Below are positions 30,927-41,235 of a stretch of 64,000 nucleotides of DNA, piece after piece. Source of the DNA: Chondrus crispus (lineage: Eukaryota > Rhodophyta > Florideophyceae > Gigartinales > Gigartinaceae). The DNA lies in the NCBI RefSeq assembly GCF_000350225.1, contig NW_005179318.1:35939-99938 (forward strand), written 5' to 3'. The notes under the pieces are model-generated. The model had not been told where the DNA came from. It did no database searches and was given only the letters and a program-made list of their open reading frames with translations. The translations under genes and the position numbers were made by a program. Each line of letters begins with the position of its first letter. The stretch's first letter is position 1.

Positions 30927-33512
30927 ATGGAAGAAGGAACCGCGAACTCGATTCAGACAGAACCGGCGAATATGGAGTCAACCGCGCGCCGCGCTTCCGA
31001 GTCAGGCGCGCTGCGCGCCCCCTTCGGAGGCGGCGCCGCAGGTCCTACCGACGGCGAACCGTCGCCTGGGTTTTCAGAAGGACGCGCTCGCGCGATGTAT
31101 GACAGGATCGCGGAATACATCGAGGACGTCCGGACCTCGCTTCGAATTGACGTCTCGGACGCGGTATATACGCGCTGTATGGAAGAGCTACGCTCGCTTC
31201 GCGAAGGAAGGTTCGAGCGCGTCTCCCAATCTTTGGAGAACCTCCGCGCACTAGTCGACCAGCTACAGAGTCGGCCAGCGCTCGTCGAGGATTCGCGTTT
31301 CGATTCCCCTGTCGAGGACAGGGAAGGCCGCCCTGAGAGGCCGGCCTCATCAACACGACCTGACGCACAACCCTTCCCGTCGGCGGAGCAAATACACGCG
31401 TTTGCCCATATGGCCGCGGAACTCAACTCGACGCGGAGACGCGCTCGCGAGGTAGAACAGAACCCAACCAACAGGTCGCCTGGAGCCCCTACGAGGGGGC
31501 CCGGTGCCACTGTTCCCCCGATTGCGTCAGACGCGCCGGAGTTCGAACCGATGGGTGCCGGATCCAGTCGGTACGCAGATGGCCCAAGACCACCAATGGA
31601 CGCGAATGTCGCGTACGAAACCCAAGCCCTCCGGTATGTCGCCGGAGACATACGCGGAATGAGACGCGTACCGTACGCGGACGACCAGGACCGTGGAGGA
31701 GCCGCCCGCGGATCAAGAGAACCGATTCTCTCTTTCCATCCTCGCTGGGGCGGCTACCAGCCGGTGGACCTCACCGCGCATCCCGGTCCGGTCGATATCC
31801 GAACGCTGCCCGTCACCCCTTTCGGGACGTTGGGACCCGCGGCACCCGGGGTCGAGCCCGTCCATACCATGATACAGGAGTTCAGCGATGTCGCGAACTA
31901 CCGCATGTATCGGTTGGACAATACGTCGAGGCTCGTTACCTCGGGAGACGCGGGACGGATCGCAAAGTACGTCCAGCGCTGTCGTGGGATTCGACCCACG
32001 ATGCGCAGCTTCGACGGCACTGACGCGATTCAGTTACTACCGTTCCTGAAGGACATACGTATCACCTTCAACGCGCAACACCTAATCGAAGGTGTTGCCG
32101 TCCGCGTCTTCGCGCATTTTCTTGAACGCGACGCGGAAAGAGTGTATACGAGTTACACCATGCGCGGACTACGCGCTGGCCAGCTTCACGACGACATAAG
32201 CTGGCCTGGTCTCGTCAACCAGTTCATCAAACGCTACCTCACGGACGACGTGTTAGGTGAAGCGTATGATACAGTCGCGACCGCGCAATAGCAACCCCAC
32301 GAGACGGAGAACGCGTACGCGGATCGATTGGAGTCCGCCGCGTTCCGGTGCACCGCGGTGTTCACCGAACAAGCACTCGCGCATTATTTCGTGCGCGGAC
32401 TAGCGCCGGCGACCCGAGCCGCCGTGGCCGAGACGGTGCAACGACTGCCCAGATCGCAGAAGACAGACCTCTCAAGCATCCGCCGTATAGCGACGGCGGA
32501 AGGTACTACATTCCGCGCGCGTCGCGGCCTACCCCTGCCGGATCCGAAACCGGCAGGGAGAGCGGGTCGACCATCGAGGTCGAACGCGACAAGTTCACCC
32601 GCGACAGCCCTCCATATTGGAGAAGATGAGTGGCAGGCCGACCCTGTCCTCATCGCGCGAGGCATGGAGCCAGGGGGAGGTCGACCTCCCACACCGGCGT
32701 CAACGCGGTCGACCGGAAGCTTCACCACCGCGTTCGCGCATACTCCGCGCCTGCCAAGTGATACGGACCACAAGGTGCAGGAGCTGGACATTTCGCGTCA
32801 AGGAGGGGATTGCATATCGGCAAGCGTCCCCAAGTTAACCGAAGAGGAGACGCGTCACGCGGCATCTTTCGCATCCACAGACGGTAGCGCGTACGTCTGT
32901 TGGCTATGCCGTACGTACGGACATGCCATGTACGCGTGTCCATTCCTGTCGCCCGAGCAACGGATGTTCACCGCGTACAGGAATTACAAGTACCAGATGG
33001 AGAAGCGTCCTGGGATGCGCAACCTTCTCCAGCAATCGGTTCGCGAGGACCGATTTCCGCGTCAAGGGTACCCGAGTCGAGCGGGTGCGGGCGCCCGCTT
33101 CGCTCCCCGCGGTGGCGGGTACCGTCGTAACGAACTCGACCAACGCGGGAGACGCGACTTCCGCCAGGCGGACACGCGATATCCGCGTCAAGACGGAAGG
33201 GGAGACCGGGACCGTTCCCGACTTTCGCCGGGGGTACAGAACGCGATATTGTACCTCCAGGCCTGGGCAAAGGATACGCATGCCCTGCCCAGGGGGGAAC
33301 GCGAAGGAGATCCGGCACCCGCAGCCCCGCAAATTCTACAACGTCCGGACGTGGTGAATCAAGGCCTCGAAGTATCCGAATACTTCGACGAAGCCGCGAG
33401 ACCGAGATGGACCACGCCTGCGCCCCCACTCGTCGAGGGGCGCGGAGGCGCGCCAGCTATTGGTAGCGACGCGCTTAGCTCCGATAGCTCCGGTAGCTCA
33501 AAAAACGCGTAA
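30927..33512 (+). pseudogene. gag: Gag of element B, with one in-frame TAG
   Basis: I take the ATG at 30927, because the open frame before it runs through the primer site and LTR. In order: a helical N-terminal part (AMYDRIAEYIEDV, LENLRALVDQLQ), a Pro-rich linker and the capsid-like region (about 31860-32480, including MRSFDGTDAIQLLPFLKDIR). Then a basic region and a zinc knuckle CWLCRTYGHAMYAC (about 32900-32940), and an Arg/Gly-rich tail. The only break is TAG at 32289-32291, in a CAA TAG CAA context in the middle of the capsid region. The frame is otherwise open to TAA at 33512. The frameshift site for pol is at 33500-33506. Gag would build the particle and package RNA. Confidence 0.8.
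33500..33506 (+). promoter_or_regulatory. Programmed -1 frameshift heptamer A AAA AAC
   Basis: In the gag frame the codons are TCA AAA AAC GCG TAA, an exact X XXY YYZ site one codon before the stop. Frame -1 from base 33506 is open directly into pol. A AAA AAC is a well-known retroviral slippery heptamer. A short stem CGTAA/TTACG lies right after it, too close to be the usual stimulator. Confidence 0.8.
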
Positions 33513-36091
33513 AGACAGTTACGTTCGCGCGGTCGCGTGAGCCGACTTGTCCATATCCCATCGACCCGTCACCGCGAGCCCGACAAGGGCACGGGGGATA
33601 TTTACCGATAATATCCCCCACGCCCCCACGCGAAGACGCCGAGACTCGCATGATTCCGGCGCAGAAAATAAGGGACGTCGTGGCTTCCGTATGCCCGACG
33701 CCCGAGAAGAAACCCCCAGAGCCCCCCATGGGCTCTAAGCTGCGGGAGGACCGCGAACCGCGCAAGGACGCGACTTGTCGTGCGGACGTCAACGAACAAC
33801 AGACGTCCCGCGACCAGGGAAGAAGGACGCGTAAACGCGGAAAGAGCCGCCGCCGACGCCCCAGGCGAAACGTCCTCGCGAATCGGACCGCGCCGAAGGT
33901 TGTCGACGGCTTCATCTGCTTGATGACGTCGAAGATATATAATGTCCTCGGCTCGATCGCCACAGAGGACAATGCGTTCAAGCCCCACACTATCGCCGTT
34001 GATACGTGCTCGGGATACAATTTGGTGAGGAAGGCCGACCTTCCTCCCGACTGGACGCGTTACGTAATACGCGACGCGTCTCTGCCCCGGCTGGCAGGCG
34101 CGAAGAGCAACCCGCTCAAGCTTAGCGCGGTTGTCCGGCTGGCCGTCCGGCTCCGGAACACGACGTTCCGGGTTCTGTTCGTCGTTGCGGACCAGCTCGC
34201 GGTTCCTGTTCTCCTTGGGACCGCGTTCATTGACGCGCACGTGCGTCGTATCGATGTCGACGCGCAGAAGCTCGACCTCCGTCAAGGTGCCTCCGTTGCC
34301 ATGTCGACGGGAGGGGGGAGCCCGTCTCCCCCGACCAGACGACAAGGCCGTCAGACGAGCCGATCTGACGTACGCGAAGAAGCCCCGCAGGCGATCCGTA
34401 TTGCCCGCTGGGTTACCATCCCCGCGATGTCACAAGCTCGCGTACGCGTAACGACCGCGGGGAAGGGGCTCGTCTTCTTGGAACCAAAGCCGTCGCTTCA
34501 GCACCGCCTCGGGGTGAGGTTGACCAACGGCGTAGCCGAGGTCCTACCGCACCAGACGTTCGAGGCCGTCGTCGCGAATTTTTCGCGTTGCACAAGGCGG
34601 CTACCAAAGCACACCGTCGTTGGCTACGCGAAACGAAACCCCCTCGCGATCCTAACGCCCGAGCGCCGGGTGGCGGAGGAGATCGCGCACGCGTTGCACC
34701 TTACCGACTTGGACGACCAAGTCGGTGAGGTAGGAGCTGGCCCACCAAGCTCCGCCGAGGAGGTGATCGCGAACGCGGAGATACGATCCGCGGAGTACCC
34801 CTCGCCGACGGAGGGCACTGTACGCGTACCAGATAAGGATCCCAAAAATCCCGCCACGGATTGGGAAAAGGGAATGGATTTGTCATATATCAGTGATGAC
34901 AGGTTACGCGGACAAGTCCTCGAGATGCTACCCAAGCACTCGGGCTTGTGGAACGGTACGCTCGGAACGATCCGAGCGACGGAACACCGTATCCCCCTCG
35001 AGCCAGGCACGAAGCCCATCCGCTCGATGCCCTATCGGAAAGGGCCCGCGATGCGCGAAATGGTCGCGAAAGAGGTCCACAAGATGCTGAATGCGGGAGT
35101 CATCGAACACGCCAGCACCGAGTGGGCCTCCCCGGTAGTCCTAGTTCGAAAGAAGGACGGAACCCTTCGGTTCTGCGTGGACTACGGGCGCGTGAACGCG
35201 AAGACGCTAGCGGACTCGTATCCGCTGCCGCGTATGGACGATTGTATAGATTCGCTGTGCGACGCGGCAGTCTTCACGACGTTAGACTGCAACTCCGGCT
35301 ACTGGCAGATACCAGTCGCGCCGGAGGACCGCGACAAGACGACGTTCACCACGCACATGGGGACTTTTCGCCACCTACGGATGCCGTTTGGGCTGAAAGG
35401 GGCACCGGCCACCTTTCAGCGCGCGCTCGACATCATCCTCTCAGGCGTCCGTTGGCAGATCTGCCTCGTCTATTTGGATGATGTCATCGTCTTTTCGCGT
35501 ACGCACGAGGAGCACGCGAAACACCTCGACACTGTCTTGAGCCTGTTGGGGAGCGCCGGCATCTCCCTCAAGCTCAAAAATTGTAGCTTCTTTCAGCCCA
35601 AGGTCCATTATCTGGGGCACGTTATATCCCCAGGTAAGCTCAGCGTCGCGGAGACCGCAGCCGACGCGTTCGGGACGTTCACGTTCCCGAGGACGCTGAC
35701 GCAGGTGCGCTCGTTCCTCGGGGCGTGCAACGTCTACCGCCGCTTCGTCAAGGGATTCGCGAAAATCGCCCGTCCACTGACGGATATGACGCGTAAGGAT
35801 GCCGACCCCAACTTCGACCATCTCACCGAGTCGCAACTACACGCGTTCGAGGAGCTCAAGTCGCGGATGATCGCTCCACCTATACTCGCGCTTCCGCGGT
35901 ATGGACGACCGTACATGATAGATACGGACGCGAGCGCGTATCAGCTTGGCTGCACGCTATTGCAGGAGCACGACGGGTCCAACGACTGGCGCCCCGTCGG
36001 CTACTGGTCCTACTCGCTGAAAAACAGCGAGAGGAACTACGGCGCGACTGAACGCGAGTGTTTCGCCGTAGTGTGGGCCGACCGTACGTAG
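33506..36091 (+). CDS. pol: Pol part 1 of element B: protease, reverse transcriptase, RNase H
   Basis: Entered by -1 frameshift from gag. An Arg/Lys-rich spacer leads to the protease with AVDTCSGYNLVRK (about 33994-34032), where Cys replaces the usual Gly of D-T-G, and VLLGTAFID. The RT has [39 protein letters not shown] (35471-35482) and YLGHVISPG. RNase H has MIDTDASAYQLG and ERNYGATERECFAVVW. The frame then stops at 36091 because a short deletion near 36076 removed a few codons and shifted the frame; the integrase continues in another frame. Confidence 0.85.
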   Translation, partial: RVKTVTFARSREPTCPYPIDPSPRARQGHGGYLPIISPTPPREDAETRMIPAQKIRDVVASVCPTPEKKPPEPPMGSKLREDREPRKDATCRADVNEQQTSRDQGRRTRKRGKSRRRRPRRNVLANRTAPKVVDGFICLMTSKIYNVLGSIATEDNAFKPHTIAVDTCSGYNLVRKADLPPDWTRYVIRDASLPRLAGAKSNPLKLSAVVRLAVRLRNTTFRVLFVVADQLAVPVLLGTAFIDAHVRRIDVDAQKLDLRQGASVAMSTGGGSPSPPTRRQGRQTSRSDVREEAPQAIRIARWVTIPAMSQARVRVTTAGKGLVFLEPKPSLQHRLGVRLTNGVAEVLPHQTFEAVVANFSRCTRRLPKHTVVGYAKRNPLAILTPERRVAEEIAHALHLTDLDDQVGEVGAGPPSSAEEVIANAEIRSAEYPSPTEGTVRVPDKDPKNPATDWEKGMDLSYISDDRLRGQVLEMLPKHSGLWNGTLGTIRATEHRIPLEPGTKPIRSMPYRKGPAMREMVAKEVHKMLNAGVIEHASTEWASPVVLVRKKDGTLRFCVDYGRVNAKTLADSYPLPRMDDCIDSLCDAAVFTTLDCNSGYWQIPVAPEDRDKTTFTTHMGTFRHLRMPFGLKGAPATFQRALDIILSGVRWQICLVYLDDVIVFSRTHEEHAKHLDTVLSLLGSAGISLKLKNCSFFQPKVHYLGHVISPGKLSVAETAADAFGTFTFPRTLTQVRSFLGACNVYRRFVKGFAKIARPLTDMTRKDADPNFDHLTESQLHAFEELKSRMIAPPILALPRYGRPYMIDTDASAYQLGCTLLQEHDGSNDWRPVGYWSYSLKNSERNYGATERECFAVVWADRT

Positions 36092-38052
36092 AAGGCACCA
36101 AGTTCACCGTCCGTACGGATCACGACGCGTTGAGGTGGCTCATGTCCCTCACCGAAAGTTCCGGAAGACCCACGCGTTGGCGGCTACGTCTGGCTGAATA
36201 CAACTTCACCATTCAGTACCGCCCCGGACGCGTGCATCAGGTTCCGGACCCGTTATCGCGTCTCATCTCGCCGAGGGTCGCCAACGACCCTCGACCAGTC
36301 GTCGAGGTAGATGACGACATTCCCACCTTCGACGAGGGCACTACAGTACGCGACGTCTCGGACGAGGTCGTGGATCACGTCTGCACCGCGAACAGTGACC
36401 ACAAGACCGTCCAGGTGCTCGTCACTACGCGGAAGCACACCGAGACGCAAAGAAGAACGCGTGCCCGAGCACGCGACGAGCCAAGGGGCGATGACGAAGC
36501 CCCGGCTCTAGAAGGACCCCACACGCTGTGGGAGGAGACCGAAGAATTTGACGCGATCGATATAGAATGCGTAGAAGGCAACGAAGCCGATGCGTCTGAC
36601 TCCCCGGTCGCCCCACCGCAGGACGACCTGCCGGCCCCTCTTACGATAGAGGAGATAGCCGAGGAGCAACGCGTTGACGACTTCTGCCAAACGGTATTAG
36701 CAAGACAGTCTGAGTCCAAGGACTCCGCGTTCTTCGAAGACCACCAAGGGGTGCTGAGGCGCAGACACCCCTTCGACCCTGACATCGTACAGGTGGTGGT
36801 GCCTCGGACCTTACGCGGTCGCTTGCTGCGGCTCTGCCACAACCCGGCCATCGCGGGACACCCGGGGCAGAACCGCATGTACCAAACGCTCCGTCGCGAA
36901 TATTATTGGCCACACCTGGCCGCGGACGTCGCGTCTACCGTGCGAGGGTGCCGTACCTGCGCGATGAATCGCGTTAAACTACGGAAACATCTCAACCGAT
37001 TGAGATTGTTCCCTGCAACGCGTCCGCTGGAGAGTCTCGCGATAGACATCCTGGGACCACTCTCGAAGACCAAGGCAGGGAAACGATTCCTCCTGGTCAT
37101 AACGGACCGCTTCACGAAGCTCACACAAGTCGTCGCGCCTCGAACCATCACCGCGTATACGGTCGCGATCGCGTTCTGCGACGCGTGGGTCTTCAAGTAT
37201 GGCGTGCCGCGTTCGCTATTATCGGACAACGGTCCGCAATTTAACGCAAAGTTCTTCCAGAGTGTGTGCCGCGTCCTGGGGATAACTAACATGTCCACCT
37301 CCGCGTACCATCCCCAGACGAACGGGCAGGTTGAACGCTACAACCGGACGATCGCGTCAATGCTTCGTAACTACGTGAACGAACATCAGGACGATTGGGA
37401 CGTGTACGTGGGGCCGTTGACTTACCCGTACAACTCCCACGTACACCGAACCACGCGTACGACACCTTTCGAGCTCGTGCTTAGCAGACCTCCACCGGAG
37501 TTCTCTCTCCGCGGAGTCGACGGGGACGCTCCCCCTCCGGATAGGGGGACGCAGCGGGCAGAGTTCCTCAAGAACCTCGACGCGACATTACAGAAGACCT
37601 ACGGAAGCCTGCGCCGTAAGCAGGCCCGTTACAAACGCAACTTCGATAAACGCGTTCGAAGGATCAACGCGCGCCTCAAGCCCGGCGACTACGCGTATCT
37701 CAACCCCACCGACGGGTCAAAGACGTCGAACAAGCTCGCGTCACCGGCCGTTGGACCATACCGCATCTTGGCCAACGACCGACGCACGATCACGATCGAT
37801 CGTGATGGGATGACGGAGCGCGTCTCCGCAGACCGCTGCATGTACGCGCCGCCCCCTGCAAACGCGCCACGCGCAAGTACTACCACTCCGGGTGACCTTG
37901 CTGACAAAGTCACAGAAGGCACACGGTACGCCGTCGAACGGCTACTGAAACATCGCGTGATGGAAGACGGAAATATCGAGTTCCTCATCAAGTGGGCGGA
38001 TATTTCCGTCTACTGTACGCGTCCGGAGTTGCTGAGCGTAGCGCGACACTAG
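36079..38052 (+). CDS. pol: Pol part 2 of element B: end of RNase H, integrase, shortened chromodomain
   Basis: Continues RNase H (RPYVEGTKFTVRTDHDALRW), then a long acidic linker. The integrase zinc region (LCHNPAIAGHPGQ ... CRTC) is followed by the core AIDILGPL, LLSDNGPQF and TNGQVERYNRT, the GPY/F module (AVGPYRIL) and the start of a chromodomain (YAVERLLKHRV, FLIKWA). The chromodomain then leaves the family pattern and stops at 38052, so its second half (T-W-E-P and helix) is missing. Element C inserted 57 bp later. Frame is +2 relative to part 1. Confidence 0.85.
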   Translation, partial: RPYVEGTKFTVRTDHDALRWLMSLTESSGRPTRWRLRLAEYNFTIQYRPGRVHQVPDPLSRLISPRVANDPRPVVEVDDDIPTFDEGTTVRDVSDEVVDHVCTANSDHKTVQVLVTTRKHTETQRRTRARARDEPRGDDEAPALEGPHTLWEETEEFDAIDIECVEGNEADASDSPVAPPQDDLPAPLTIEEIAEEQRVDDFCQTVLARQSESKDSAFFEDHQGVLRRRHPFDPDIVQVVVPRTLRGRLLRLCHNPAIAGHPGQNRMYQTLRREYYWPHLAADVASTVRGCRTCAMNRVKLRKHLNRLRLFPATRPLESLAIDILGPLSKTKAGKRFLLVITDRFTKLTQVVAPRTITAYTVAIAFCDAWVFKYGVPRSLLSDNGPQFNAKFFQSVCRVLGITNMSTSAYHPQTNGQVERYNRTIASMLRNYVNEHQDDWDVYVGPLTYPYNSHVHRTTRTTPFELVLSRPPPEFSLRGVDGDAPPPDRGTQRAEFLKNLDATLQKTYGSLRRKQARYKRNFDKRVRRINARLKPGDYAYLNPTDGSKTSNKLASPAVGPYRILANDRRTITIDRDGMTERVSADRCMYAPPPANAPRASTTTPGDLADKVTEGTRYAVERLLKHRVMEDGNIEFLIKWADISVYCTRPELLSVARH

Positions 38053-38108
38053 CTCCTCCGGCACGTGGGTTCTCGCGGTTAGAATCACGTTACGCGTACG
38101 AAAGAACA

Positions 38109-39159
38109 TGTAGTGCAATGTGCCTGGCAGGCCGCAAACACAGTCCGACGGTCAAACAAGAAGAAGAAAACAACAACAGCAACAACAACAACTGCCGATG
38201 GCACGCGCTACGGAGCGGTCGAGACTCCCTTTCCCCTTGTGTGGGCTTGCGGCCCACGGTAGCTCAACTCCGACGGGGGGGGGGTAAGGAAAGATGCCCG
38301 GCCCGGGAGGAAAATGATGGTAGAGACTTGTGAAGACTTGAGTGCTCGACGAGTGCGGGTTGGGCTTGTCTACGAGGATGTAACCGCGGTTCGCTGGGTT
38401 GTAAGGCCAATGCTCGACGAGCGTCTTCAGCACCTTGGGTATAATTCAAGGCCTTCGACGGGGGCTTGCTCAGCACTACCCGACGGGATCGTAATTGTGC
38501 AGCAGCGCTACTACCAACGTGTTGCCCGATGGCTACAAACACCCTCACCAGCGCGATCGCAATCGCGGTAGGTGGTACCAACTCTGTCTTATACAGTAAG
38601 ACCTTTGACGGAGGCGTCGTCGCAACAGCCTTCCGACGGAACTTGAAACAGTAGCAGCGCTACACCAACGTGTTGCCCGATGGCTAAAACACCTACACCG
38701 GATCGGTCGCAACCGACTCCAGTGGAACCAACACAATTAAGGGAAAGATAGAAATAGAAGTAGAGAGATGAATAGGGAAATAAAAGAAAAAGAGAAGGGA
38801 ACCCCCGAGCGCAAAGGATGCCGTAGGCTTAGGTAAAAGGGAGCGTCTTGGTAGAGACGGACTTCGACCAGGGCGACATTCAACTCTGGCAACTCGGGTT
38901 ACCTTTACTGACTTGGTGGTCAGAGGGCTAAGGTATATATCGCCCCGCCGGAGCCACTACAGTAGCTCGCGGCGCGAGACCCTAAATCTAATCTAATGTC
39001 AGCAAAATTAATGCTAACTAATTAACTAAATAAAGTAAAATAATTAGAAATTAAAACTGTGCAATTATTCACACGTGTGTCCCCCAACCCGGACTACTTT
39101 TCATATCCAAATATTTTCCTTTCTTTTCACCCCCTTTTTCAGGTGCGTATTGCACAACA
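38109..39159 (-). repeat. 3' LTR of element C (1051 bp)
   Basis: Nearly identical to 51718-52770, with roughly a dozen scattered differences by eye. Contains a CAA-rich stretch (about 38165-38195), one ACACGTGTG near 39071, and TATATAT at 38934-38940 that could serve either strand. It adjoins the polypurine tract and the antisense ORF. Confidence 0.95.
38934..38940. promoter_or_regulatory. TATATAT in LTR C, possible two-way core promoter
   Basis: On the plus strand it is followed about 23 bp later by CTACAGTA, as in LTR D. On the minus strand it is followed by AGTCAGTAAAGG at a similar distance. The plus-strand direction points at the antisense ORF that starts at 39283. Inference from motif spacing only. 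Confidence 0.35.
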
Positions 39160-39170
39160 TATCCCCCTTC
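39160..39170 (-). promoter_or_regulatory. Polypurine tract of element C
   Basis: On the minus strand GAAGGGGGATA directly precedes the 3' LTR start. Confidence 0.75.
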
Positions 39171-39282
39171 CGAGCGCTCTTGTACGCCACTCCGGCATCG
39201 CATAATCTCCTCGCCGTTTCTCTCATAACCCCACACCACCGCATCCGGTATCCGGTGAAAGCGCAAGAGCAAGACGGGCCCC

Positions 39283-41235
39283 ATGTTTCCTTCATCCCCG
39301 AGCCACTCGAGTGGTGGTATCAAACGCAAGCCCCCCGGCGTGGGCTTTTCGTCCACTTCCCACGACCCTCACAGTCTTCCTTCCATCCCTCGATTACACC
39401 CTGATTCCCAACATGCCGGCCCTGTTGCCCACATCGACTCCGGTCCTGACACTCCGTCCTCGCGTCGATACCCTGCTGCGTCGGAGCTCCACGATAAGGC
39501 CATGCGCCTTAATCCTGAGCTTTTTGCTTCCGCTAAATGGTTCTCAGTGATCGGTGTATGCCCCTTCGATGACATTGCTTACTCATTCGCAGATGGCGCC
39601 GGTATGCTTCCAGGACAAATCCCCCTTCAAGCCATTCGGTCTTCCGATTGGTTGGCTCGTATCACCATTCCTCCCTCCATTCTATGTCACACTTTTCCTC
39701 GTGGTCGTGCGTTGTTATCGACCCGCTTCATGACCGCTGTGTGTGACAGGCTTGAGCTGCCATTGACGCAGGATCTCATCCCTGAGGAATTCGGTTGTGA
39801 CACGTGGCAATTTCGCACCGAGGGCGAGCGGTCTTACCTCGACAACATGCTTTCCTGGACCTCTGATGACCCTCCTCGTGAAGCTAACCGCCTTTGGTTC
39901 AACCAACGGACCGTCTCGGGCGACGCTATGATGTGGACCAACGCCATAATTCCGGCTAATTTCCGACTTATCAAGCGGGGTACCATCCCCTTCTTCCAGC
40001 ATACAGTGCGCTTCGAACGCCGCATTCGGTCTGACACGGGTTATTTTGTGGCCTACCAGATGTTGGAGGCGCGTGAAATCTCGAGGTCCCATTACGCGAA
40101 TCGTTACCAGCGTATTCCGTCGTGGGGGAGCCAATTTGAGGTCTGCCAAGGCTTCTGGGCTGAGCTCGGCCCGATTTACACGTATTACGGAAGGTATTTA
40201 CGTGACCCTCAACACGGCCTTTGGGTAGTTTTCCTCACAGAGTGGTGTACCAAAGTTGAAGTGACCCTCCTGTGGGAGACCTACGACTGCTGGAGGTTTT
40301 GGTACTTGCCTCCCCAGCTCATCAGCCTTATGCGACGCCTCGATTATTCGATCCCCCTGGGCGGTGCTGATGCAGACACCGAACTGCATTCTCTCCTCGA
40401 TAAAATAGAGGAGGTCGATTGGGACTAGATACCGCGTCAAAATTCCTCTCGTTCCTTCGTCCGGCAACGCCCCTCCTTCTCTCCTGGTCGTGCTCATCGT
40501 GGTGCTGGGGACTACGCTTGGTTTAACCCCTGGACGGGATCGCAATGTTCTTGCGACGAGGCGCGTCTGAGTCGACAGTATGGGAGTCAGACGCCCGTTC
40601 CGGTTGAATTGCCCGTCCTCCTTGCGGATCCCCGCGAGCGCAACCTCTGTCCCCCGGAGCCTTTGCGTTCTCGCCCGGTATTGCCGGTCTCACCGACTTC
40701 ACTTCCTGTCGATCCGGCCGGCCCCACTCCTCCTGTGAATGCTTCGATAAGGGCGACGAGAGCCCCTGAGAATGAGGGAGTCAAATCCCCTTTGCGATCC
40801 CATTCACCTCCAGTGGCCAGGTATCAACCTCTATCAGAGACGAGAGAGGTCCCCACGTCATCTAGCCGAACTGACAGTCTGTCCGTGCGCGCCGTCCCAG
40901 AAAGGAAGGGAAATTCTTCGTCCCTTACCCCCTCGGCTCCTCCTGCACCGTCTTCCCCTGTGCACGTCCCAGCTCGTCCCCCTTTCCCTGCGGCTGTTCC
41001 AGTTGCCGCCCCCTTGCCACCAATTGCCGACGCAGTCCAATCGACCAGGGGAGGTTCGACCTCCCCGTCCTCTCCAGGTGTCACCAAAAAGAACTACGGC
41101 GCCGCCAGCGTTTATCGCACATTACTCCGTGCCCACGGAATAAGCGAGGGGGCTCTTCGAGGAGCGTCCCTTGTTGACCTGCGCTTACTAGCGCAACTTG
41201 TCGCCTCACTACCAAAGAAAAATATTCTCGGGTAA
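39283..41235 (+). pseudogene. Antisense accessory ORF of element C, one in-frame TAG
   Basis: The ATG at 39283 lies 124 bp inside the 3' LTR, on the strand opposite gag-pol. The first 381 codons end at TAG (40426-40428). The same frame stays open to 41235 and continues the homology with the antisense ORF of element A, so the TAG looks like a mutation (or a readthrough site). Shared motifs: LPG near 109, CDTWQFRTEGERSYL at 172-186, YFVAYQ near 254, DPQHGLWVVFLTEW at 308-321, LPPQLISLMRRLDY near 342, and EVDW at 377-380. The tail is Pro/Ser-rich with a short conserved-looking helical end (DLRLLAQLVASL). Function unknown. Confidence 0.75.
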
